Below are positions 13,315-23,883 of a DNA stretch of 64,000 nt, one piece after another. The stretch spans positions 32,730 through 96,729 of the forward strand of contig CAUYLG010038249.1 in assembly GCA_963573385.1 (NCBI GenBank). Reading direction: 5' to 3'. The notes below the pieces were generated by a model. That model was not told the origin of the DNA. It did not search any database and saw only the letters and a list, made by a program, of their open reading frames with translations. The DNA is from Cacajao melanocephalus (lineage: Eukaryota; Chordata; Mammalia; Primates; Pitheciidae). Position 1 is the stretch's first letter. Every line of letters starts with the position of its first letter. Position numbers and translations under genes: made by a program.

Positions 13315-13547
13315 CATCATAATTATCTATTTTAATGACCCATTAATATTTCACTGTGTTGGTGGCATCAGGTTTAACAATTCTCTTCATGAAAATAGGT
13401 TTTTAATTCTCCAGGATAAATGCCCAAGGGTGCAATTGTTGGGCTGCATGATAAATCTATTTTTAGTTCTAAAGGAAACTGGCAAACTATTTTCCAGAGG
13501 GGTTGTACTGTTTCACATTCCCACTGGCAATGCATGAGGGATCCAGT
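13315..13547 (-). mobile_element. Old L1 fragment, first part, interrupted by an LTR
   Basis: Antisense ORF2/3' region of an old L1: GGTGCAATTGTTGGGCTGCATGATAAATCT, then CAAACTATTTTCCAGAGGGGTTGTACTGTTTCACATTCCCA. This is the reverse complement of the familiar L1 segment with the 'ACTGTTGGTGGGA' motif. It continues at 14,201 after the LTR insertion. Confidence 0.75.
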
Positions 13548-14200
13548 TGTGTCAGAGGTGTCTGAACCAGAGTGATTCCATTTTGAAGAGTGGTTGAGTA
13601 CAATAAGGCTAAGTCTTACTGGGCTGCATTCCCAGGAGGTTAGGCATTCTAAGTTGCAGGATGAGATCTGAGGTCAGCACAAGATACAGGTCACAAAGAC
13701 CTTGCTGATTAAAAAAAAAAAAAAAAAAAAAAAAAGCATGCATGAAGAAGCCAGTCAGAACCCAGCAAGACCAAGATGGTGACAAAAGCGACCTCTGGGG
13801 GTCCTCACTGCTCATTATACAGTAATCATAAAGCATTAGCATGCTGAAAAACACTCTCGCCAGCACCACGACAATTTATAGATGCCATGGGAATGTCAGG
13901 AAGTTACCCTATATGGTCTAAAAAGGGGAGGAACCCTCAGGTTCAGGAATTGCCCACTCTTTTCCCTGAAAACTCATAGATAATCCACCACTTGTTTAGC
14001 ATATAATTGAGAAATAACTATAGGTATCCTTGGCTGAACACTCAGTGTCGCTGCTCTGCCTATGGAGTAGCCATTCTTTGTTCCTCTGCTTTCTTAATAA
14101 ACTTGCTTTCACTTTACTCTATGGCTTTGCCTCAAATTCTTTCTTGTGTGAAATCCAAGAACCCTCTTGGGGTCTGGACTGAGACCTCTTTCTGGTAACA
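13548..14200 (+). mobile_element. Solo LTR of a class I endogenous retrovirus (HERV), subfamily not assigned
   Basis: Begins TGTGTCAGAGGTGTCTGAACC and ends TCTGGTAACA, so it has TG...CA termini. It holds the U3 stretch with ACCAAGATGGTGACAAAAGCGACC and the CAGGAAGTTACCCTATATGGTCTAAAAAGGGGAGG block. An AATAAA poly(A) signal (near 14,096, in TTCTTAATAAACTTGC) and R/U5-like sequence follow. No gag, pol or env sequence adjoins it, so it is a solo LTR. It carries an expanded A-run (about 13,709-13,735). It lies inside an older antisense L1. I found no clean target-site duplication. There is no viral coding capacity. Confidence 0.8.
13709..13735. repeat. Poly(A) homopolymer inside the LTR
   Basis: An uninterrupted A-run of about 27 bases at this position within the LTR. 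It is likely length-polymorphic. Confidence 0.9.
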
Positions 14201-14915
14201 ATTTCTCTATATTCTCATCAGCATTTGGTATTTGTACTAGTTGCTATTTTTTATTTTTATTCATTCTAATGGGCTTGTCCGTAACAGTCTCAGATGAAGT
14301 TTGTTGTTCATCCAAATTATTAATAGTGCTTCTTCCACTCTTAAAGTTGCCAGTTTCCTCAATACAGTATATGGTCATCACACTAGAGCACATTATATAC
14401 GTGGCCACCTACTTTGCCTATACCCGCTACAGTTACATGTCTTTGTGGTTTTAATGTGCATTTCCCTGATGGCTAATGATGTTGGACATATTTTCAGGTG
14501 CTTACTTGTCATCTGTGTATCCTCTTCAGTGAACTGTTTTTTTGCCCACTTTTAAAATTGGATTATTGTTTTTTAATGTTGAGTTTTGAGAGTTTTTACA
14601 ATATAATTTGTTTGTGTGATATGTAATTTGCATATATTTCTTCCATTCTGTAATGTGTCATTTCACTATCTTAAACATACTCTTTCGCAGAGCAAAAATT
14701 TACCCTTTTTTCTCTTTTATTGGTCATGATTTTGATGTCAAATCTAAGAACTCCTTTTCTAGTTCTAAATCTGGAAGATGTTCTCCTGTTTTTTTTTTCT
14801 AAAAGTTTTATAATTTATATTATACATCTTAGCCTATGATCTATTTGGAGTTAATTTTTGTACATGGTATAAGGTTTAGGTAAAGATTCATGTAGCTTTT
14901 AAAAAATTTAGTGGA
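14201..14915 (-). mobile_element. Old L1 fragment, second part
   Basis: Continuation of the antisense L1 on the far side of the LTR: ATTTCTCTATATTCTCATCAGCATTTGGTA, then TGTGCATTTCCCTGATGGCTAATGATGTTGGACATATTTTCAGG and TTTTGATGTCAAATCTAAGAA. A non-L1 block (about 14,280-14,442) interrupts it; see the paired-repeat entry. Confidence 0.8.
14303..14442 (+). repeat. Unidentified about 140-bp repeat, copy 1
   Basis: This block interrupts the antisense L1 and resembles 15,173-15,324 in the same orientation. Shared text includes AAATTATT.ATAGTGC, TTTCCTCAATACAGTATATGGTCA versus TTTCTTCAGTACATAATATGGTCA, ACATTAT, and GGCCACCT.CTTT.CCTAT. It is probably a small transposon that inserted after the L1. 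I do not recognise the family. Confidence 0.6.
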
Positions 14916-15172
14916 ATCTCACTTAGAATAGGAGTAGGATTAATAAAGTAGAGGTATATGGGATTTTTTAAACATGGATTTTATTTCTAATTTAAGGGAG
15001 GACTATGATATTGGGAATCTCAAGTACTGGGAAATTCAAACTCAGTATGAGGAAAGAGGACAACCTCAGCTCCATAGTAAGTGAGATATTTACAGGGCAG
15101 ATGGGAGTCCTGTATTACCCCATAGAGAGTGCAGACAACACATCCTGGATTGGCCTTGCACAATCCCAGATC

Positions 15173-15324
15173 ACAATTGTTCCACTGAAATTATTCATAG
15201 TGCCCCTTTGTCTTTCCCCTGTCAAAGGGTCCTGATTTCTTCAGTACATAATATGGTCACCCACTGGATCACATTATGTAAGAGGCCACCTTCTTTACCT
15301 ATGCCTGTCTGCTTTTTCCATGTC
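15173..15324 (+). repeat. Unidentified about 150-bp repeat, copy 2
   Basis: Diverged relative of 14,303-14,442 about 870 bases away and in the same orientation: GAAATTATTCATAGTGC, then TTTCTTCAGTACATAATATGG, CACATTATGTAAGAGGCCACC and CCATGTCCC. There is no coding content. Confidence 0.6.
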
Positions 15325-15447
15325 CCTATCCTAAAAGAAATACCACAGACCCCCAAATTTTATGAAATTATCTAAGAGATTAATTTGGTGCTTTAATTTC
15401 AGAAAAGTATAGAAATGTCTTGCTGGAAGGGATCTCAGGGATGCTTC

Positions 15448-15690
15448 AGACTAGCTAACATGTATCTAGCCCTTACTATGCATCAGGCGCTGTTCTAAGA
15501 ATTTTATGTGCAATGGTCAATTCTCACTGAAACCCTGAAAGGAAGTTTTATCATTTACATTTCACAGACAAAGCTACTAGGGGAATACAGAGGCTAAGCG
15601 ACATGCTAAGGTTTTGTGGCTGGGGATTAGAAAGTCATGAATCAATCCAGGCAAAGTGGCTCCAAGGACTATGCTTAACCACTGTCCAGT
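15448..15690 (-). repeat. MIR SINE
   Basis: Antisense MIR: TAGCCCTTACTATGCATCAGGCGCTGTTCTAAG, then TTTCACAGACAAAGCTACTAGGGG, the GCTAAGCGACATGCTAAGG segment and the ...CTATGCTTAACCACTGT 5' end. Confidence 0.85.
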
Positions 15691-15894
15691 CACCCCATCT
15701 CCATGGTGTCCTGTAAATGTGCAAAGAGAAGCCAGCAAGGTCAATAAATTTAAAGTTCTGTGGTAGGACCCACCCCTAGTTCCTATATTGTAACAGTGAT
15801 ATCTGGCGTAAAATGGACTATGGAATAATAAAACCCAAATATTTCTGTGTGTGGAAATCTGAGGTCTGATAAAGGCTTGGGTTATATAGTCCCA

Positions 15895-15995
15895 GGTACA
15901 CATTAAAAGGCCATGGACAAATCACTTAATGGACTTCAATTGCCTCATTAAAGAGAGAGAATGAAAATACCTAACTGATATAAAGTGTGAGTATC
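15895..15995 (+). repeat. MIR SINE fragment
   Basis: Sense MIR core: GGACAAATCACTTAATGGACTTCAATTGCCTCATTAAAGAGAG, then ATGAAAATACCTAACTGATATAAAG. Only the core is readable. Confidence 0.5.
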
Positions 15996-16944
15996 CAGGA
16001 AGGTGATGAATTTGGTGTTGTCTGAGTTACATACCAGAAAAATCACTGAAACACAATTAACATAGTGAATGGTACTAAAAGTATTAAAATAGTGTGGTGT
16101 TCTGGGCTATGGCTGGCTGGTTGACTATGTTTACAGCTTGGTTTGAAAAGTCACAGTTCAATCTTTTGTATGTTTTTGTCGGCTCAGAAATGAAGGCAAG
16201 AGGACCTTCCCTCTTATATTTCTCCTTCCATAGGTAAAGATATAATTGGCCCAGCCATGAAAGTCAACAGAACCCGAAATGTCAGTTGATAGCCAGGTCT
16301 CAACTTTATTCTGAACCAACTTTGCCTGTAGTTTTTATCATATCCATAAATGGAATAGACATTTAGGGCTCATTGGTAAGTCTCTTGTTTATACCTATAA
16401 CTAGAGGCTGCATAAGGAGACACCTGGTTCCGACAGTATACATGAAATTTCTGCAGAGTATATGGGAAGCTGAATGAATGGACTAGGTTACATACACCAC
16501 TAAGCTCAGAGTGATTTTTGCCAGAAAAACATAAATTTCCTTCTATATAGACAGCAGCAGAGTGTTTCAAGTTATATAGCTAGTTCTCTGGAAGGGTTTG
16601 AAAATAAACAACAGGGGATTCAGTTAAAGGTAAAAAAGATTTAACCATCCTTTTAAATCCAGCTCAAAATTAAGAGCAGAGAAAGGTGGAAAATGGAAAG
16701 AAACATACAAAGATCATATATATTTTGATTATATTGATATTGAGGAAAGTGCAAATTTGGGATATGGAGAAGCATTATGAGTAAGCAGGGGGTCATGTGA
16801 TCTGGAGCCAAAGTGCCCAGGATGGTAGAGTAGGAGGAGTTAATGGGTGTGAGGCCATCGAGGCCTCAGTGAAATCATCTGGTGTTCTGGGCTGGTGTGT
16901 GTTCCATTAGGGGCCTGTAATGACTGCTATAAAGCTCAGTCATA
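15996..16944. other. Unique noncoding DNA
   Basis: I see no gene, RNA or namable repeat in this stretch. Confidence 0.45.
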
Positions 16945-17060
16945 CTGATCAGTTGTTCTCAATGTTGGCTGTACACTGTCATCACCTGGGAGCTTCAGAA
17001 TTACTGTTGCCTGAGCTTTTCTCCTTGCAGGGCATTTTAGACGTTAGGATCTCCCTAGCA
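16945..17060 (+). repeat. MER5A-like hAT-Charlie fragment
   Basis: CAGTTGTTCTCAATGTTGGCTGTACACTGTCATCACCTGGGAGCTTCAGAATTACTG matches the start of a MER5A-type nonautonomous hAT element. The 3' half is missing or decayed. Confidence 0.55.
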
Positions 17061-19239
17061 TCTCTTGAAAGTAACCCCTTGGTTGGGTTCCTCGCAGTGG
17101 ATTTCTGTGAGTGCCACATAGCCTCTGTTTTAAGGCAGAATAGCCCAAGTATACCTTTCAAACCTTTCAAACTGGAAGATGCGTTGAACCTTTTTTCCAG
17201 CAGCTATGGGAGGCAATTGACTCTGTTTCTTTGCAGTGGCTTACTAATTTTCAATTGGTTGCAAACATGCTTTCGCATTTGGTAAAGCTCAAATCATCAG
17301 TTTCACAGGATGTGGAGAAACTTAATTTTATTATTTAGATTGTCCTTTTGTACTCAATAACTGATTCTATAGAAAATTGTCTTAATTTTCCAAAAACAAA
17401 TTTGAGAGTTTGAGTCAGTTTGTATATTTGTACATACATATTCTTCTCTTTATTTAGAACTTACTATTTCTTATCAAACGAAGTTACTTTCAGTCCTTTA
17501 GTCACGGAAGAGTCTCGGTATTCAAGTTCTAAAGTGTCTTTCAAGTGAAGAGTGCTTTAGAAGAGAGCTATGGCTTTCATTCGTGTTATGGGGTGCCTAG
17601 CACTTTGCAATACTTAATACAAATGGAACTATAATAGCTGTTTTGTACTCATTATGCAATAAAGGCGCAGCTTATCACTGAACACACCATGCAGTTAATG
17701 CTTCATAATTCTAGTTTCAGTATCTAACAGCTACCAGCCAGAATGTGACCCGACCTGACCTTTTTTGTTGATGTAAAGTGATACAAACTGATGAGTCCAC
17801 ACAGAAGGCCCTTTTGGTAACAGCTGTTGGCTATTGTCTAGTACCCTGGGACAAAGAAAACAGGCTTTTCCTGAAGCCAGAGAGAACTGGAGGAGCACAG
17901 GAACTTGGGACGAGATGGCATCTATGGAGATTATGGGATTCTTTCCCTGGAAGCCCCTTGGCTTTGAATGTGCCCCCGTCTGCTCAGGCCTAGGTGACTT
18001 TGGGATATCCCAGCCTCTGGACTTTCCTCACTCCTTTCTGAGGTCGCAGAGTGACTTAACATCTACTTAGAGATTCTATTTTTTTCCCAGGGCTCCAGCC
18101 TCATGGGGGTCCAGGTAACCATTAAAACTGTGCTTTACTGATTATTATGTCAAAAACATTCAAAAAAGCTTTGGAAATCACTTTCCCATCACCAACACTA
18201 TTGATTTTCCACTATTGATAGATTTTTTTTTTAAAGGACATTTGCATGTAAATTGAGGAGGTAGGCAGACCATTATTTACATTTATATTAGCAGGGTGCT
18301 TATTGCCATTAATTATTTATTGTTTTTGGTTCGCCTGAAAGGTGGGTTCTCTGGTCTCCATTTCCAACTGGTACAGGTTTCTAAGGAGAGCATGTTGCCA
18401 AATCCAAGTCAGGTTGGGCTTCAGTGACTCATCTAAGCATGGGGGCAGGGCCTTCTCACACAGGCCAGGAAATCAGCTCCTTACTGAATGAATTTCTACG
18501 TAGGTAGTCTTTTGGGAAAATACTCACCAGCATTTTGAGATTTCATTCAGTGTTATTATGGAAACTTTTTGGTTCATTTGTTGCTAGCTTGTTTGGTTAA
18601 CTTTTACTATGGAAATTTTCAAGCATTCACAGAAGCAGAGAGAACAGTATGGTGAGAACAGGCACTCACGTCCACTTTCAGCAATGAGCAACGTTTTGCC
18701 AATTTCATCCATTCTACCAACCACTGGTTTTCTTTTGGATTTTTGTTTGCTGAAATATTTTAAAGAAAATCATAGATAGCAGGGACATATTGCCTATAAA
18801 TGCTTCAGAGAACAGATAAGGACCTTAAAAAAACAGAATCATAACACCATTATCACTCCTAATGAAATTAACACAATTATTTAGTCTAATTTAATTTAAT
18901 GGCCTCTCATCCTATTCATGATTTTAAAATGTCTACTTTTATTTAGTTTCTTTGAATCAGTATCCAATATTTGTGCCTGTTTTATTTCAAGCCCTTCAGT
19001 CTGGTAATAATGACTGAGGAGCAGTTATGGGCCAGGAGCAGAGGCAACACAGATGGATAGAATCTAGTCCCTGAACTGGATGTGTTCACAGTCTTGCAGA
19101 GAAGACAGACATAACAAAAAGTACTTTAATGTGTATGATGCAATGAAGGCGATCACCAAGTTGTACATCTCAGGCAGCTGGCACACAGGTAGAGGGTCGT
19201 GGAGGAAGCTGCAGGGGTGACCACAGGACATTTCAAGTT
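17061..19239. other. Unique noncoding DNA
   Basis: No supported gene. Open frames at 16,920-17,285 and 17,778-18,070 lack start context, splice sites and coding-like composition. Confidence 0.45.
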
Positions 19240-19745
19240 CCAGTAGCTAACACTTATGAGCAATTGTTATGTGCCAGTGTATTAATCCATTTTCACGTTG
19301 TTAATAAAGACATATCAGACACTGGGTAATTTATAAAGCAAAAGAGTTTTAATGGATTCACACAGTTTCATGTGTCTGGGAAGGCCTCACAATTATGGTG
19401 GAAGGCAAAAGGCACATCTTACATGGCGGCTGGCAAGAGAGAGTAAAAACCAAGTGAAAGGAGTTTCCCCTTATAAAACCATCAGATCTTGTGAGACTTA
19501 TGAAAACAGTATTGAGGAAGCTGCCCCATGATTCAATTATCTCGCACCAGGTCCCTACCACAACACATGGGAATTATATGAACTACAATTCAAGATGAGA
19601 TTTGAGTGGTGACACAGCCATGTCATATCAACCAGGGACTGTTTCAAGTATGTCTTAACACATTAAGTCCACTCAACAATTGCACAAAGTAGACATGACT
19701 ATTATACCTAGCCTACAGATTGAAGTACAGATTGGTTACATAATA
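19240..19745 (-). repeat. MIR SINE split by an MST LTR
   Basis: The antisense MIR reads AACACTTATGAGCAATTGTTATGTGCCAG up to 19,277. It resumes after the LTR as GGGACTGTTTCAAGTATGTCTTAACACATTAAGTCC (19,636 onward), exactly where the MIR consensus continues (GTGCCAGGCACTGTTCTAAG). Confidence 0.75.
19278..19630 (-). mobile_element. MST/THE1-type MaLR LTR
   Basis: Antisense LTR of the MaLR (ERVL-MaLR) group. It reads TGTATTAATCCATTTTCACGTTG and continues through GGTAATTTATAAAG...TTTTAATGGATTCACA, CAATTATGGTGGAAGGC and AAACCATCAGATCTTGTGAGAC. It ends in AAGATGAGATTTGAGTGGTGACACAGCCATGTCATATCA. CCAG flanks both sides (19,274-19,277 and 19,632-19,635), consistent with a short target-site duplication. 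It is a solo LTR with no internal region. It has no viral coding capacity. Confidence 0.88.
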
Positions 19746-19904
19746 TAATGATTGAAAGGCAAGTAGGAGTTTGACAGGTAGCAAACTGGAGCAGGATATT
19801 TGGCGGCGGAAATTCCATAAGGAAAGAACACAATGTGGAGGTTCACAGTGTCTGATGTGTGTCCCAGCCAGAGATGGGGGTGGGGGCAGGGCCATGAGGG
19901 GAGG

Positions 19905-20110
19905 GGATACTAGGAAGATGGGCTGATTGGCAGGTAGGAATGCTTTATAAAGGAGGCAAAGGAGTCTGGGCTCTTTTCTTTTAGGAAATGGGGTATCACT
20001 GAAACTTTTAAAAAAGACAGTGATAAAATTGCATTTGTATTTTGGAAATAAAAATCTGCTGGCCCAGTGAAAAATAAGGTGGGGTAGGGATTGCCCGAGA
20101 AATCTCTGGG
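19905..20110 (-). repeat. L2 LINE fragment
   Basis: Text such as GGAAATGGGGTATCACTGAAACTTTTAAAAAAGACAGTGATAAAATTGCATTTGTATTTTGGAAAT...CTGGCCC fits the antisense L2 segment normally read as '...AGTGACATGATCAGATTTGCGTTTTAAAAAGATCACTCTGGC'. A better preserved copy lies near 53,960. Confidence 0.5.
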
Positions 20111-20174
20111 AAAGAGACTAGCAGTGGATAAGCCAGGGAAGAAACAAGATCTATTCTACACTGATTTTTTTCCT

Positions 20175-20329
20175 AAGGGTTCTTAGGACATTCTTTTATT
20201 ACTGTAAAAAGTAATACACATTCTTGTAGAAAATTTGGAAAAGACATATAAAAGAAAAAAAATGTCCTCCCAGAAGATGCATTTGCTAAGATTTTGGTAT
20301 CTTTCCTTTCAGTTTTACACACACGTGCA

Positions 20330-20363
<34 letters not shown>

Positions 20364-20660
20364 CTCTCTCTCTTTCTCACACACACATTTTCTTTTTCTA
20401 AAGTTTGAATCCTTATTATATATTGTTTTGAATCCTGCCTCTTTCACTTAATATAATGCCTTAATATTTTCAGTGTCATTAGATATTCAAAAACATGACT
20501 TTGAATGAACATATTATTCCATTATCTGGTTAAAGTGATTACATCACCATCTATTAATTATTCTCCTATTTTTGGACACTCAGTTTCCTTTTTCTTTGCA
20601 TTTCAGAGAGTAAACTTTGCTTACATTTATACAAAACTTCTATACCTATGTCAGAATCAA
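20175..20660 (-). repeat. Ancient LINE-type fragment with internal (CA)n
   Basis: TAGAAAATTTGGAAAAGACATATAAAAG..., then TTGCTAAGATTTTGGTATCTTTCCTTTCAG and CCTCTTTCACTTAATATAATGCC. This is a familiar interspersed text of old L1-type elements. The exact class is uncertain. Confidence 0.4.
20320..20388. repeat. (CA)n/(CT)n microsatellite
   Basis: Tandem AC dinucleotides from about 20,332 to 20,360, then a short (TC)n and another ACACACAC. It is likely length-variable. Confidence 0.9.
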
Positions 20661-21556
20661 AATTCTTGATTACCAAGGGCTTTAACTAATGCAATTACTG
20701 AAGTTTTCCACTGAAACCATCCTCTCATGCCCAATTGCAACAAGCTGGTAGCCACAAAGAGAGGAGACATTGAACTTCAAGAAGCTGATGTGCAGTCTGG
20801 ACTTGCAGCTTCAACCTCCATCCACCATAGTGCATTTTGGATAACAGCTCACTAAGTATATAGGTTGACTTGGCTTTGACCTGGGTTTGTAAGTCAGGTT
20901 AACACTTACGCTGTTACTGCCGCCATCAGGAAAACTTTCTTTTTCCTTCTGGATACTGTTCATTTGACTCAATAGCCACCATTTAAAACTATCAATAGCC
21001 ATTTCCATAACACAAATCTCTGATACTGAGAGCCTAAAAAGAAGCGGAAGTTTTCTCAGCTGCTGAAAGTAGATGCTATTAAGTGGGAAACATTCTAAAT
21101 ACTCAAACGTTCACTTGGATGCCTCTGAGGACCTCATTATAGTAAGTTCACCTATTGTCCCCATTTTTTACCATACCTCTATATCAATCATTTGAATTCT
21201 TTCAAAGAATGCCACAGTTAGGTTACTTGGGAAGCCAGATATAAAAGGCAATTTGTCCATGTTTATGTGTAATCTTATCAGACCATATATAACGGAAGGA
21301 TAGGAATTAGAGGTAATGGATCAAATCAATTATTTACTTCCCCCCCAAAGTAATACGATAAGCCAGAAACATGGTGTGAAAATACAGGGAATTTAGTTGT
21401 TGGTGCTTCTGATTAAAAACGGAGAAGAAAAAAAGAAAACAATACAACAGAGAAGTGCGTGTGTTACCAACAAAATGTATTTTCAGTAGCTGATTTTGAG
21501 GTGCCCAAATTTTGCTGTTTAGATTCAATGGATTTTTAGTACTGAAAGTCAGAGGT
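20661..21556. other. Unique noncoding DNA
   Basis: No supported feature. Confidence 0.45.
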
Positions 21557-21557
21557 A

Positions 21558-21771
21558 GGCAGGTGTGGTGTTTCACACCTGTCATCCTGGCACTTTGGGT
21601 GGCTGAGGCAAGAGAATTGCTTGAGGCCAGGGATTCGAGACCAGCCCGGGCAACATCGTGAAACCCCATCTCTACAAAAATTTTTTAAAAATTAGCCAGG
21701 CATGGTAGCATGCCTATACTCCAGCCTGGATGACAGAGAAAGGACCTGTCTAGAAGCAAACAAAACAAAAA
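21558..21771 (+). mobile_element. AluJ-type SINE with internal deletion
   Basis: Left monomer begins GGCAGGTGTGGTGTTTCACACCTG and runs to GTGAAACCCCATCTCTACAAAAA...AATTAGCCAGGCATGGTAGCATGCC. It then jumps to TACTCCAGCCTGGATGACAGAG, so most of the right monomer is deleted. The tail is degenerate (CAAACAAAACAAAA). A probable 12-bp target-site duplication with mismatches flanks it (AAAGTCAGAGGT at 21,545 and AAAGTTAGTGGT at 21,769). Confidence 0.88.
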
Positions 21772-22409
21772 GTTAGTGGTTTATTAATTTGTCTACTTCA
21801 AGAAGCAACCATCATGTATCACTTGAAGGCTGGCCACACCTGAACAAGGTATGTGTACCACAAGAATCCATGGCTACCAGCATCCGGACAGGCCCCTGTG
21901 AGATAGAAGGTAGGCAACTCTGCTCAAAGGAGAGTACCACGATCCTTGGAAACTCATCTCAACAGAGCCAGACACGGGTGTTTCTGTGAAGGATGTTTGG
22001 AAAAAGCCACATTTCCTCACCTCCCACAGGAGAATTAAAAGGACTTTTCTTGAAGAGTTGGACAGGATTTTGTTGAGGACAGTGAGCTGACACTGAAGAT
22101 TTCAAGTTCCTGTTTAGATTTTAAGAAGCATCATCATTCTCAGGTGTCTACCTTGGAATTCTTTTTCAGACATCTCTGCAGTGATAGGTCATGGGTACAT
22201 GGTAGGCATTTATGAATTGTCTGTTTTTACTGCAAATTTAGTAAAAAATTCTTTACAATGTGTTAAGAAATTATATATATGAAGGTATGAAAAATAGAAT
22301 ATTGAAAAAACAAAACAAATCCCTGAAAAAATTCCCATAATTCTGTTATGCAAAGAAAGCCTTTATTAATTTCTATTTGTCTTTTTCAGGCTTTGTTGTT
22401 TTTATATAT
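21772..22409. other. Unique noncoding DNA
   Basis: No supported feature; AT-rich toward the right. Confidence 0.45.
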
Positions 22410-22640
22410 AGGTACAATATAGTACTTAAGACTATAATCTCTTTAAAATCAGGTGAATCTCAACTTGAGTACCTGTTCTCCTACCTAGCTTCTATGTGAA
22501 CATAGATAAATAACTTAGCCTTGCTGAGTCTCTGTTCTTATATGAAATGGAGATAAAAACATCTATATTATATGGTAATTATAAGAATTAAATGAGCTTA
22601 CACGTGAAAATTGTTATTATGTTTAGCAGGGTGGCTAATT
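22410..22640 (+). repeat. MIR SINE
   Basis: Sense MIR: AGTACTTAAGACTATAATCTCTTTAAAATCAGGTGAATCTCAACTTGAGTACC, then CTTCTATGTGAACATAGATAAATAACTTAGCCTTGCTGAGTCTCTGTTCTTATATGAAATGGAGATAAAAACA. Confidence 0.75.
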
Positions 22641-23445
22641 AACACTGTGACTTTTTATTAGAGCTGTGATTTTTGCATTCAACCTTATAACCTATTTTCT
22701 AGATTAGCATACACTTAACATAATTATTTTTGCCAAGTGCATAATATTCTATCACATATTTTACTAAGTTGTTATAATTTAGCATATTTTGTTTCTTTAG
22801 AAACCTATACTGTTTAAAAAATTCTTCACTCTAGAAAATATTATTAAAAGTACAGAATAGCAATAGAGATAAAAGAAAAATGATATAAAAATAGAGAAAA
22901 AATCCACTAATATGCACAATCTAAAATATGCCAAGTTTTTTCAGTTTATTAAATTCCTTTCACTTATTAAATTTTTATCCATGGAAAATTATTGCAAATT
23001 GAAAGAATGGCAAGCTGGTTGTGAAGATCTTGTCACATGGCTGAGGGAACACTTGCCAGCAATCAATGCAAAAGCAAATACACACTTTCAGAGTGCTTTA
23101 GTTAGAAGCAGTCAAAACTAACACATCAAATCGCTGGGAAGTAATTAAGTGGAAAACAGCGTTATAGATGGGTCAGAAAATAGACGATTCAAGGTTGGAG
23201 TGATTAGAGATTCTGTGGACATAATATCTAAGTTGAACTTTTAAAAGACAGAATCAGGATTTTCGAGAGGAGCAGAGGAGCTTTCCTGCTATGGACAAGT
23301 GTGGCGGAGGGTGAAAATAATATGAGAAAAGGAAGGGGGTGCACAATGAGTGTGTTTGTGTTTGTTTGTGTTTATGTGTATGTGTGTGTATATGTGTTAC
23401 AATCAAAATACTGGCCTCATTAAAGTGGAAAGTACTTGTGGAGCT
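22641..23445. other. AT-rich noncoding DNA with a TG-rich tract
   Basis: No gene. A degenerate (TG)n lies at about 23,350-23,398. The left part (22,660-22,850) may be LINE-derived, but I cannot place it. Confidence 0.4.
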
Positions 23446-23883
23446 GTTTGAGGCAATTCTCTTATTGCTGTAAAGAAATATCTGCAACTGGGTGATGTAT
23501 AAAGAAAAGAGGCTTAATTGGCTCACGATTCTGCAGGCTAGACAGAAAGCATGATGCTGGCACCGGCCTGAGGCTTCTGGGGAGGCCTCAGGAAACTCAC
23601 AATCACGACGGAAGGTGAAGGGGGCGTGAGCATGTCATATGGCCAGAGCAGGAGCAGGAGAGGGAGAGAGGGGAGGTGCCACACACTTTTAAACAACCAG
23701 ATCTTGTGAAAACTCACTCACTCTCATGAGAACAGTACCAGAGGGATGGTGCTAAACCATTCATGAGAAATCCACTCCCATGATCTAATCACCTTCCAGC
23801 AGGCTCCACTTCCAACACTGAGGAGTACATTGCAACATGAGATTTATGAGATTTGATGGGGACACAGATCCAGACCATATTAG
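23446..23883 (-). mobile_element. MaLR LTR (MST/MLT type)
   Basis: Antisense LTR: TCTTATTGCTGTAAAGAAATATCTGCAACTGGGTGATGTATAAAGAAAAGAGGCTTAATTGGCTCACG, then GGCTTCTGGGGAGGCCTCAGGAAACTCACAATCACG, AACCAGATCTTGTGAAAACTCACTCACTCTCATGAGAACAG and the GGGGACACAGATCCAGACCATATTA terminus. It is a solo LTR without an internal region. Confidence 0.88.

Noticed and set aside
20173..20358. ORF with a Cys-Val repeat
   Set aside because: Translation of the (CA)n microsatellite.
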